Below, in pieces: positions 1-6,039 of a stretch of DNA of 10,171 bases; position 1 is the first letter of the stretch; the number at the start of each line of letters is the position of its first letter. The stretch spans positions 1 to 10,171 of the forward strand of contig RGCY01000029.1 of assembly GCA_009918865.1 (NCBI GenBank), read 5' to 3'. The position numbers and the translations under genes were made by a program. Source of the stretch: Actinomycetota bacterium (lineage in GTDB: Bacteria; Actinomycetota; Actinomycetes; S36-B12; UBA5976). The notes under the pieces were generated by a model. It was given only the letters and a program-made list of their open reading frames with translations, was not told the origin of the DNA and searched no databases.

Positions 1-3
1 TTC

Positions 4-1041
4 CTAGCGTGTGTCCTGCTCATCGTGCTCATGTGAACGCACGGTTCCCGCGTGAGCCCTCGCCGAAGGATCCTTTGCAGACTTAATGAGGCTGGCCACA
101 GTGGCGACGATGAGAATCGATGCAATTGCCATCAGGCTGATGTTGGTTTCGAGTTTGAAGCCCCACGACTGCTTGGACTCATAGCCGTAGAGGAACACCA
201 ACTTCACCCCGATGAAAATGAGGATGATGGCAAGGGCAATTGACAAGTACACCAGTTTGTCGAGCAAGCCCTTGAGCAGGAAGTACAGCGCTCGCAGTCC
301 AAGCAATGCGAATGCGTTTGCTGCGAACACAAGGAACGGCTGTTGCGTGACACCGAATGTTGCAGGAATTGAGTCAAGTGCAAAGAGTAAGTCGGTTGCC
401 GCGATGGCCACCATCACCAACAGGATTGGTGTGGCAAGTCGCTTGCCGTTCTCGCGAATGAACATGGCAGCGCCGTTGTAGGTGTCTGTTACGGGAATCA
501 CGCGTCGCACAGCGCGCACCATGATGTTGTCGGAGGGGTCCGGGTCTTCATTCCAGTGGCGTAGGAGCCCGATTCCAGTCCAAATCAAGATGCCGCCGAA
601 GACGACGAAGGAAAATGCGAAAGCGTGAAGTGCGGCAGCGCCGATGGCGATGAAAATGCCGCGCAGGACCATCGCTAGCAACACCCCAACGAGGAGGATG
701 CGCTGGTGGAAGATGCTGGGCACCGCGAATTGCGTGAGGATGATTGCGAAAACGAAGAGGTTGTCCACTGAGAGTGACAGCTCAACTAGGTAAGCGGCGT
801 AGTACTCGCTGCCGAACTGTGAACCGAACTGCTGCCACACCCACACACCGAAACCAATGGCAACGCCGATGAAGAAGATCGACCACAGTGCGGCTTCCCG
901 GAACTTCACGTCGTGTGGCTTACGACTACTCGTCGCTAGGTCAATCGCGAGCAACACCAGCACTAACCCAATGGCGAAAGCCCAGGTCCCGGTCGTGACA
1001 TTCATGGATGAGGTGGCTGCGGTTGTGCCGGCAGTGAGCAT
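4..1041 (-). CDS. TerC/Alx-family integral membrane protein, probable metal ion (Mn2+) transporter
   Basis: The 345-residue product is very hydrophobic, with about nine likely membrane segments (roughly residues 19-36, 51-70, 82-103, 115-136, 140-160, 205-225, 235-255, 262-286 and 301-320). The two acidic membrane signatures of the TerC family are present: LVELSLSVDN (Glu87, Asp93) and ATDLLFALDSIPATFG (Asp217, Asp223). Family members include Alx, TerC and bacillary MeeF/MeeY, which are linked to Mn2+ export or metalation of secreted proteins and, for TerC, to tellurite resistance. The exact substrate here is inference. The C-terminal tail (about 321-345) is charged and contains two His. A TAGATT box ends 6 bases before the chosen ATG, so this start fits a leaderless mRNA. 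The ATG at codon 13 is an alternative. No other ter genes are nearby, so a tellurite operon is unlikely. The stop codon lies 4 bases from the window edge and the gene is complete. Confidence 0.93.
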   Translation of the reverse strand: MLTAGTTAATSSMNVTTGTWAFAIGLVLVLLAIDLATSSRKPHDVKFREAALWSIFFIGVAIGFGVWVWQQFGSQFGSEYYAAYLVELSLSVDNLFVFAIILTQFAVPSIFHQRILLVGVLLAMVLRGIFIAIGAAALHAFAFSFVVFGGILIWTGIGLLRHWNEDPDPSDNIMVRAVRRVIPVTDTYNGAAMFIRENGKRLATPILLVMVAIAATDLLFALDSIPATFGVTQQPFLVFAANAFALLGLRALYFLLKGLLDKLVYLSIALAIILIFIGVKLVFLYGYESKQSWGFKLETNISLMAIASILIVATVASLIKSAKDPSARAHAGTVRSHEHDEQDTR

Positions 1042-1047
1042 GGGGTC

Positions 1048-1053
1048 AATCTA
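1048..1053 (-). promoter_or_regulatory. Putative -10 box (TAGATT) of a leaderless TerC-family mRNA
   Basis: On the minus strand, TAGATT ends exactly 6 bases before the ATG at 1041, which would place the transcription start at or next to the start codon. There is no Shine-Dalgarno sequence before this ATG. No good -35 box is visible at 16-19 bases. Leaderless transcription is inferred from this geometry, which recurs in the window. Confidence 0.5.
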
Positions 1054-1098
1054 GGGCAGACCCACCCGGCCGGCACATCGGTCATCGCACCGTCCGCG

Positions 1099-1196
1099 CC
1101 CCGAGCCGAAGCCGGTCGGAGCGTTCCGGCGCGTCGGGGACCGCTGCCCCATGCACGCGCTCCATCGAGTTGGTGCAACGCGCTCGGACTGAGCGC
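1099..1196. other. GC-rich intergenic inverted repeats between the TerC gene and the small ORF
   Basis: The 1042-1230 gap holds two inverted repeats. The first is nested: CCCCGA (1099-1104) pairs with TCGGGG (1134-1139), and inside it GCCGG (1111-1115) pairs with CCGGC (1126-1130). The second is a perfect hairpin, GCGCTC-GGACT-GAGCGC (1180-1196), ending 22 bases before the -10 box of the small ORF. Neither is followed by a T tract, so they do not look like intrinsic terminators. They could be operators for the two divergent promoters or only a product of high GC. A minus-strand reading frame here (1002-1217) looks like a chance frame. Confidence 0.3.
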
Positions 1197-1218
1197 TGCG
1201 GCAAGGTGCGAAGACACC

Positions 1219-1224
1219 TAGATT
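1219..1224 (+). promoter_or_regulatory. Putative -10 box (TAGATT) before the small ORF
   Basis: TAGATT is followed by exactly 6 bases and then ATG at 1231. The 8-mer CCTAGATT and the spacing are identical to those before the TerC-family gene on the other strand. No Shine-Dalgarno is visible, which fits a leaderless transcript. A convincing -35 box is not seen. Confidence 0.4.
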
Positions 1225-1230
1225 TGCGGC

Positions 1231-1383
1231 ATGGGCGAGGAAATCGGGTCGGTGAGTGAAAGCGCGCCCGTGCGGTTGCTGCGTCGGATGTGGGCAGCGC
1301 TTACGCGGGGCCGATGGGGGTTTCCGCTATGTCATGACGATGTGCCTGACCCTGTGAGCATCAGTCATTTCATCGCCCGCTGA
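1231..1383 (+). CDS. Candidate small protein of 50 residues, unknown function
   Basis: An ATG frame runs 50 codons to TGA at 1381-1383 in an otherwise empty stretch. The product starts MGEEIGSVSE, has a basic, aromatic centre (RLLRRMWAALTRGRWGF, about residues 15-31), one Cys (34) and an acidic patch HDDVPD. I recognise no family. The argument that it is real is indirect. It begins 6 bases after a TAGATT box with the same layout as other genes here, and it stops 9 bases before the stop of the convergent acyltransferase, so it neatly fills the gap. The central segment could form a short amphipathic helix. Against it: 50 codons without a stop are not rare in GC-rich DNA, and no homolog is known to me. 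Confidence 0.35.
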   Translation: MGEEIGSVSESAPVRLLRRMWAALTRGRWGFPLCHDDVPDPVSISHFIAR

Positions 1384-1392
1384 GGGCCGTCG

Positions 1393-3411
1393 CTACCGCG
1401 TGGCGAGTGCGTCAACTATGGCGTCGACATAGCGGTCAGCGCCGCTGGCAGTCAAATGAATTCCATCGTGGCTAAAGAACGACGGCTTCCCAGCGGAGAT
1501 TTCAGACCAACGCACGAGTCGTGTGTTGGGGAAGTCGGCGACTGTGGCAGCGATGAGTGCGTTGTTTGCATCTTGCCAGCGACGCGGCACTCGTGCATCA
1601 ACGATGACGACGGTGCGATCGGTGAGAGCAGAAAGAACTTTGCGCAGAGTCTTCGCGCGCACAGTCCCGTTGTTGCCGATGTTCATGATGACAATGTCAG
1701 ACTTCACAGCGTCGCGGTTATCAAGCAGTGTGTGCAACAAAACATTTGCTTGCAAGCCGACTTTCGCATCCATTTTTGCAACTGGCATGCGAGAGCGCAG
1801 TTCCCGAACTGCGCCGAGCAGCACGGAGTCTCCGACCACCCATACCCCTTGACGCTTCGCCAATGCCAACGCTGGTGATGTGGCCGGGTCAGTTGCGGGC
1901 GTGGTGGTTGGTGTCGAAGGGCTGGGTGAACTTGATTCCGATGGTTGTGGCGCAACTGTGCTGGGCTCTGGGTTCGTCGTGACAGTTGGCGCAGGTGTGG
2001 TGGTCGTGGATGTGGGAGATGCAGGCTGTGTCGGCGCTGGGTTTTGTGAATGCAGCACGCGACGCTGTGGCGTGAGCAACCGTGCGGCGGCACCCAACGG
2101 CAGGGACTGTGAGTCATGCGTGGCACCGACGTTGGGGGCTGCAGGTGGGTTCTTCTCAGTGCTGACATGCGAATCTGCGTCGAGCGATGCAATGAATCCG
2201 CGTTGTTCGCGGCTTGCGCTGGCGTATGCATCTCGACTCAATGCAAGAGCGGGGTAGAGCAGAATGGCAGTGACGGACGCCGCGACGAAGCGACGCGTGT
2301 TCGGGTTGCGGTAAGAGTCGAGAAGGGGAGCGAATGGATTGCGTCGCTGCCTGATGGGAAGTTCGAGCCATCGGTATGACGCTTCTGCAAATCCTGCTGT
2401 GAGTGTGAGGCGCACCAACAAGGTGACGGCATCGGGCCAAGCAACATCGAGACCGGGACGCAGAAGTTGGAAGACTGGCCAGTGCCAAAGGTAGAGGCCA
2501 TACGAGCGCGTGCCGAGCCACAGCATTGGCCGGCGACAGAGAACACGTGCAATTCGATTGGCTGGGTGCACGAGCGCGGCAACCGCGAAGGCGGTGGCAA
2601 TCGATGCCAGTGGCGATGCCCAAGCAAACCAGTGAAGTGTCACTTCGCTAACTGCGCAGAACAGGTAAACCAAACTTGCAAGGGAGAACAGCCCTACGAG
2701 ATCAATGAAGAGTCGAGCGCGCGGCGGCACCTGCGACGTTAACCGCTCCGGAGTCCATCCAGCTGCCAGCGCTGCACCGAGGAGAAGTCCGACGGAACGC
2801 GAACCCGTGCCAAAGTAGAAATTACTTGCCTGAAGTGCTGATGCCTGCTCAATGTGCAAGCCGAGTGCAATCGACATTGAGGCAAAACCGGTTGCCGCTG
2901 CTGCCGCGAACCATCGCATCCCTTTAATCCATGCACGTCGCGCAAAGAATGCAACGACGATTGGCCACACAAGGTAGAACTGTGTTTCCACCGCGAGTGA
3001 CCATGTGTGTTGCAACAGTGGAGGTCGAGCCGTCTCCTCGAAGTATGAGGTTTCATTGAGCACATACCACCAGTTGACAGTGCCAGTGCTTGCGAACGGC
3101 AAGTCGCTGTAGAACTTCGGAATTGTGTCTGGCGCGAGCAGACTTGCCACGATGCTCAATGCGAGCACAACGCCCAAGAAGGCCGGAACGAGGCGACGAG
3201 CGCGCGCTTCGTAAAAATGACGGAAGTTCACCCCACCGCGGCCGGTGACTTCGGTGATGAGAATCCAGGTGATGAGGTAGCCGCTGAGAACGAAAAAAAC
3301 GTCTACGCCAAGGAATCCACCAGGCACACTCGCGATGTCAAGGTGGTAGACGATGACAGCCACAATGGCGATGGCGCGAACCGCATCAAGTGCATTGATT
3401 TTGCCGCGCAT
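1393..3411 (-). CDS. Membrane O-acyltransferase (acyltransferase 3 family) with C-terminal SGNH domain, OatA-like
   Basis: The 672-residue protein begins with an acyltransferase-3 domain of about 10 membrane segments (residues ~1-380). Its landmarks are NALDAVRAIAIVAVIVYH with the family His (His23), GVDVFFVLSGYLIT, FYEARARRLVPA and QHTWSLAVETQFY. A Pro/Thr/Ser-rich linker of about 100 residues, probably extracytoplasmic, follows. The SGNH hydrolase-like domain (from ~520 to the end) has VVGDS with Ser529, a GNNG block, and DGIHL with Asp649 and His652, the expected catalytic residues. Proteins with this two-part build (OatA, and related modifiers of LPS or exopolysaccharide) move acetyl groups across the membrane and transfer them to envelope sugars. 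The actual acceptor here is unknown. Start choice: the first ATG that leads straight into the family N-terminus. A GTG immediately upstream (3414) is equally possible and sits 8 bases after a TAACCT box. A longer frame from TTG at 3444 would run through that promoter. Confidence 0.92.
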   Translation of the reverse strand: MRGKINALDAVRAIAIVAVIVYHLDIASVPGGFLGVDVFFVLSGYLITWILITEVTGRGGVNFRHFYEARARRLVPAFLGVVLALSIVASLLAPDTIPKFYSDLPFASTGTVNWWYVLNETSYFEETARPPLLQHTWSLAVETQFYLVWPIVVAFFARRAWIKGMRWFAAAAATGFASMSIALGLHIEQASALQASNFYFGTGSRSVGLLLGAALAAGWTPERLTSQVPPRARLFIDLVGLFSLASLVYLFCAVSEVTLHWFAWASPLASIATAFAVAALVHPANRIARVLCRRPMLWLGTRSYGLYLWHWPVFQLLRPGLDVAWPDAVTLLVRLTLTAGFAEASYRWLELPIRQRRNPFAPLLDSYRNPNTRRFVAASVTAILLYPALALSRDAYASASREQRGFIASLDADSHVSTEKNPPAAPNVGATHDSQSLPLGAAARLLTPQRRVLHSQNPAPTQPASPTSTTTTPAPTVTTNPEPSTVAPQPSESSSPSPSTPTTTPATDPATSPALALAKRQGVWVVGDSVLLGAVRELRSRMPVAKMDAKVGLQANVLLHTLLDNRDAVKSDIVIMNIGNNGTVRAKTLRKVLSALTDRTVVIVDARVPRRWQDANNALIAATVADFPNTRLVRWSEISAGKPSFFSHDGIHLTASGADRYVDAIVDALATR

Positions 3412-3422
3412 CACAAGCGGTG

Positions 3423-3428
3423 AGGTTA
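3423..3428 (-). promoter_or_regulatory. Putative -10 box (TAACCT) of the acyltransferase gene
   Basis: On the minus strand TAACCT is followed by 8 bases and then GTG-ATG (3414/3411). A weak -35 candidate, CTCACA, lies 17 bases upstream (3446-3451). No Shine-Dalgarno precedes the start, so a leaderless or nearly leaderless mRNA is likely. Confidence 0.38.
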
Positions 3429-3440
3429 CCAACGTCACGC

Positions 3441-3461
3441 GCAACTGTGAGCGCCAGTTGC
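3441..3461. promoter_or_regulatory. Perfect dyad GCAACTG-N7-CAGTTGC in the divergent promoter region, possible operator
   Basis: Two 7-base arms, GCAACTG (3441-3447) and CAGTTGC (3455-3461), are exact reverse complements separated by 7 bases, a spacing of 14 bases centre to centre. A further half-site AGTTGC overlaps and extends rightward (3462-3467). The dyad covers the expected -35 regions of both the leftward acyltransferase promoter (-10 at 3423-3428) and the rightward zinc-ribbon promoter (-10 at 3470-3475). A dimeric repressor or activator could therefore control both. I cannot match it to a known regulator. Confidence 0.4.
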
Positions 3462-3469
3462 AGTTGCCC

Positions 3470-3489
3470 TAGGCTGCGTGCAAAGGAGG
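3470..3489 (+). promoter_or_regulatory. Putative -10 box and strong Shine-Dalgarno of the zinc-ribbon/RNase H operon
   Basis: TAGGCT (3470-3475) fits TANNNT and would start transcription near 3482. It is followed by AAAGGAGG (3482-3489), a near-perfect Shine-Dalgarno 7 bases before the ATG at 3497. This is the clearest ribosome binding site in the window. It contrasts with the apparently leaderless neighbours and fixes the start of the downstream gene. Confidence 0.55.
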
Positions 3490-3496
3490 CTTTCGG

Positions 3497-4237
3497 ATGG
3501 CATCGGCACCGGCTTCGTCTCAGGCTCGCCTGCTCGACTTGCAGGCATTGGATACCCAGTTGCAGCAATTGACGCATGCGCGCGCCGGAATCTCCGAACG
3601 CCGCGAGGCCGTTGATGTGGCTGCTGAGTTGGAAGTGACTCAAGACCGGGCGGTGGCGGCGGCAACGGAAGCCTCAGACATTGCGCGCTTGCAAGCACGA
3701 GCAGATGATGATGTCCAAGCCGTGCGTGCCCGCATCGAGCGCGACAAGCACTTGATGGACTCCGGAAATGTGGCCGCCAAGGAACTTGAAAACCTTGCCC
3801 ACGAAATTGAATCCCTGAAGCGACGTCAATCGGAACTTGAAGACACAGAACTTGAAATCATGGAACGGTTGGAGTCAGCACAAACTGCACACACTGGGTA
3901 TGTGGCGCAGGTGGAGGAATTACAAGCGCGGCTTACCTCGCTGCAGGCAGCAATTGCCGCTCGCGAAAGTGAACTCGCGACTCAAGAGCAACAGACTCAA
4001 ACTCAGCGCGCTGCGGTGGCCGCCGAAATCCCGGCTGACTTGCTTGCTTTGTATGAGAAGGTGCGTGCTGCAGGTGGCGTTGGGGCAGCAATGCTGCGAC
4101 AGAAGACCTGCCAAGGCTGCCGCATCACACTGCCGGAAAGTGAAATCACTCGCCTTCGTGCGACTGAGCCCGACTCAGTTGAGCGTTGCGACAACTGCCG
4201 CTGCATTCTCGTGCGCACCGCAGAGTCAGGGTTGTGA
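3497..4237 (+). CDS. Coiled-coil protein with C-terminal C4 zinc ribbon (zf-RING_7 family, Rv2229c-like)
   Basis: The 246-residue protein is mostly helical. Residues ~8-175 are rich in Glu, Gln, Ala, Arg and Leu with heptad character (for example LLDLQALDTQLQQL and AAKELENLAHEIESLKRR), predicting a long antiparallel coiled coil. The C-terminus has CQGC (Cys205, Cys208) and CDNC (Cys231, Cys234), a four-cysteine zinc ribbon; Cys236 is an extra cysteine. This architecture defines a widespread bacterial family with possible nucleic-acid or protein-contact roles but no settled function. The start is fixed by the AAAGGAGG site 7 bases upstream. The gene ends within a few bases of the RNase H/phosphatase start, as in mycobacteria, so the two are very probably co-transcribed. 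The Nif3-like gene that precedes this pair in Mycobacterium is absent; a divergent acyltransferase lies there instead. Confidence 0.93.
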   Translation: MASAPASSQARLLDLQALDTQLQQLTHARAGISERREAVDVAAELEVTQDRAVAAATEASDIARLQARADDDVQAVRARIERDKHLMDSGNVAAKELENLAHEIESLKRRQSELEDTELEIMERLESAQTAHTGYVAQVEELQARLTSLQAAIAARESELATQEQQTQTQRAAVAAEIPADLLALYEKVRAAGGVGAAMLRQKTCQGCRITLPESEITRLRATEPDSVERCDNCRCILVRTAESGL

Positions 4238-4245
4238 CGTTGGCG

Positions 4246-5406
4246 ATGGTTCGTTACATCGCATACGCCGACGGGGCATCGCGCGGTAACCCCGGCACCG
4301 CTGCCTATGGGGCAGTTATTTCAGATGCTGAATCCGGTGTCGTGGTCGCGGAACTTGGTGAAGCTATCGGGCACGCAACGAACAATGTTGCGGAATATCG
4401 GGGATTAGTCGCTGTTCTCGAACGTGTGCGGGATTTAGACGCTGGGGCGCATGTGTTGGTCCGAATGGATTCGAAACTTGTGGTTGAGCAGATGACAGGG
4501 CGTTGGGCAATCAAACACCCAGACATGCGCGAACTTGCACTGCGTGCGAAAGCCATTCTGCCGCCAGATCAGGTGTCATATGAATGGGTTGAGAGAGCCA
4601 AAAACTCGGCTGCTGATGCGCTCGCCAACGAGGCTTTGGATACCGGGCACATGATTGATCGAGTGCCAGGCGCGGATTCGGGCAATGAGTATCTCGTTAT
4701 CCCTGCTGATCCGCGTCCGTTGCTGCGAGGTGCACAGCGACCTGGCTTGCCCGGTTGGTCTTACACAGGGCAGCCAACACTTGCGTCGCTTGTGCGTCAT
4801 GGTGTGACGGCATCCACGGTGGCAAAGAAGTTCAGTGGCACAAATGGAGTGGACTTGCCACTCGTTGACCTTGGAGTTGCGCAGGCGCGGGCCGCCGGTG
4901 AAGAGTTGCAGCGTCGCGGAGGTGCCGACTTGGTTGTCAGCAGCCCACTGTTGCGTACGCGGCAAACTGCGGAGCACATTTCTCATGCGCTGGGCTTGAA
5001 TCCAGATGACGTGGTGATTCACGAAGGATTTCGTGAAACTGATTTCGGCGTCTGGGATGGGTTGACATGGCAGGAAGCGCAGGCGGCGTATCCGACTGAA
5101 ATCAACACATGGCTCGGTCAACCGCACATTGCGCCTCCCGGTGGAGAGTCTTACTTGGACACCCATGAGCGAGTCGGCGAAGCGATGCGAGACTTATTGC
5201 ACGAGTATGAAGGTCGTCACATCGTGATTGTGACGCATGTGACCCCGGTGAAATCACTGGTCTTGCACGCCGTCGATGCGCCGCTGGAAGCGATGTTTCG
5301 TATGGAAGTTCGACCTTGTTCACTCACCACGCTCGCATGGTTTCCTGATGGCAACACATCAATGCGCGGATTCAGTGAGACCGCTCATCTCGCACATCTG
5401 AATTGA
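4246..5406 (+). CDS. Bifunctional RNase HI / histidine (acid) phosphatase fusion protein (Rv2228c-like)
   Basis: The 386-residue protein joins two enzymes. Residues ~1-135 form an RNase HI domain with the four catalytic acids in place: Asp9 in YADGASRGNPG, Glu50 in NNVAEYRGL, Asp75 in RMDSKLVVEQM and Asp124 in NSAADALANEA. It should cut the RNA strand of RNA-DNA hybrids. After a linker (~140-175), residues ~178-386 are a histidine phosphatase of the CobC/phosphoglycerate-mutase superfamily. It has Arg184-His185-Gly186 (phospho-acceptor His), SSPLLRTRQTA (Arg237/Arg239), acidic Glu264 in FRETDFGVWDG and His331 in VTHVTP. In mycobacterial and Streptomyces relatives the second domain is an acid or alpha-ribazole phosphatase, the latter in cobalamin synthesis. 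Which applies here is open; no cobalamin genes are nearby. Start choice: ATG at 4246 fits the family N-terminus. In-frame GTG 4234, whose GTGA overlaps the upstream stop, and TTG 4240 are alternatives that would indicate translational coupling. Confidence 0.93.
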   Translation: MVRYIAYADGASRGNPGTAAYGAVISDAESGVVVAELGEAIGHATNNVAEYRGLVAVLERVRDLDAGAHVLVRMDSKLVVEQMTGRWAIKHPDMRELALRAKAILPPDQVSYEWVERAKNSAADALANEALDTGHMIDRVPGADSGNEYLVIPADPRPLLRGAQRPGLPGWSYTGQPTLASLVRHGVTASTVAKKFSGTNGVDLPLVDLGVAQARAAGEELQRRGGADLVVSSPLLRTRQTAEHISHALGLNPDDVVIHEGFRETDFGVWDGLTWQEAQAAYPTEINTWLGQPHIAPPGGESYLDTHERVGEAMRDLLHEYEGRHIVIVTHVTPVKSLVLHAVDAPLEAMFRMEVRPCSLTTLAWFPDGNTSMRGFSETAHLAHLN

Positions 5407-5501
5407 GCGCCGCAGCACCCACGCTTGGTAGCCGTGTGTGAGCGCGACTTCCGCTGGGCGGACGTTTCAGCCGAGATGAATGTGTGGTGAGACGTGGCGC
5501 G

Positions 5502-5507
5502 TACCCT
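5502..5507 (+). promoter_or_regulatory. Putative -10 box (TACCCT) of rnpB
   Basis: TACCCT ends 9 bases before the 5' strand of RNase P RNA helix P1 (5517), a suitable distance for transcription to start at or just before the mature 5' end. No clear -35 is seen. The 5407-5501 gap shows no gene and no obvious terminator for the upstream operon, so read-through into rnpB is also possible. Confidence 0.4.
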
Positions 5508-5516
5508 TGGAGAAGT

Positions 5517-5914
5517 AAGCGAACGAGCCGGTCGGGCGGTCGCGGCGGTGCAGCCAGCATCGCTGAGGAAAGTCCGGACTCCACAGGACAAGGTGGTGGG
5601 TAACGCCCACCCGGGGTGACCCGCGGGATAGTGCAACAGAAAGCAGACCGCCTCCGCTGCGGCGGAGGTAAGGGTGAAACGGTGGTGTAAGAGACCACCA
5701 GCACATCGGGCGACCGATGTGGCTATGCAAACCCCACCTGGAGCAAGACCAAGAGATGACATGGTCGCAAGACTGTGTCTGCGCAGACGGGCGGTCCGTC
5801 CAATGTCTGCGGGTAGGTCGCATGAGGTTGCTGGTAACGGTAACCCTCAGATGGATGACCGTCGCCTGCCGCGTGCAGGGACAGAATCCGGCTTATAGAC
5901 CGGCTCGTTCGCTT
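5517..5914 (+). ncRNA. rnpB: RNase P RNA, bacterial type A (catalytic subunit of ribonuclease P)
   Basis: This is the ribozyme that removes 5' leaders from tRNA precursors, together with the RnpA protein. The ends are defined by a perfect 17-bp P1 helix: 5517-5533 pairs with 5898-5914. Inside are the universally conserved blocks: GAGGAAAGTCCGGACTCC (from 5565; the 5' half of P4 and the flanking core), GTGCAACAGAAAG, AGGGTGAAACGGTGG, the TAAGAGACCACCAG block, GCAAACCCCACC, and the 3' core ACAGAATCCGGCTTATAGA (from 5881). At about 398 nt it has the usual size of an actinobacterial type A RNA. A frame in this stretch should not be read as protein. Precise mature ends may differ by one or two bases. 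It sits between the RNase H gene and a DEAD-box helicase gene on the same strand. Confidence 0.97.
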
Positions 5915-5938
5915 CACAGTTGTTGATTCGCCGTCGCG

Positions 5939-6039
5939 TACACTCCACCTACGCCGCATTTGCGGCGCTCCGCTGCGAGTCTCGCACTCGCTGACGCGCG
6001 TCATGCATTTCTTGCCTCGCAGACACGCTTCGTTACCGA
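5939..6039 (+). promoter_or_regulatory. Palindrome-rich spacer between rnpB and the helicase gene: putative promoter and structured leader
   Basis: TACACT (5939-5944) is a -10 candidate that would start a leader of about 90 bases. Three perfect inverted repeats follow. CGCCGC-ATTT-GCGGCG spans 5952-5967 (16 bases, a 6-bp stem). TGCGAG-T-CTCGCA spans 5974-5986. TGACGCGCGTCA is a 12-base palindrome at 5992-6003. The first could also act as the end of rnpB transcription, but no T tract follows it. DEAD-box helicases are often autoregulated or cold-controlled through long structured leaders, so a regulatory leader is plausible; this is inference. Confidence 0.4.

Noticed and set aside
1002..1217. 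A 71-codon minus-strand frame overlapping the start of the TerC gene
   Set aside because: Its Ala/Pro/Arg composition is typical of chance frames in GC-rich DNA, and it would run over the TerC promoter and start.
1042..1230. A yybP-ykoY manganese riboswitch before the TerC-family gene
   Set aside because: This family is often controlled by that riboswitch, but its conserved loops are not seen and the promoter geometry leaves no room for a leader.
1456..3423. Multiple plus- and minus-strand frames of 60-175 codons within the acyltransferase gene
   Set aside because: They overlap a gene with clear domain motifs and have low-complexity or His/Arg-rich compositions typical of shadow frames.
5952..5967. 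CGCCGC-ATTT-GCGGCG as an intrinsic terminator of rnpB
   Set aside because: The stem is good, but the following bases (CTCCGCTGC) contain no T run, so Rho-independent termination is not supported; kept only as a structural element.
5385..6004. Several overlapping frames on both strands through the rnpB region
   Set aside because: The region is RNase P RNA with a perfect P1 helix and all conserved blocks; the frames are by-products of its GC-rich sequence.
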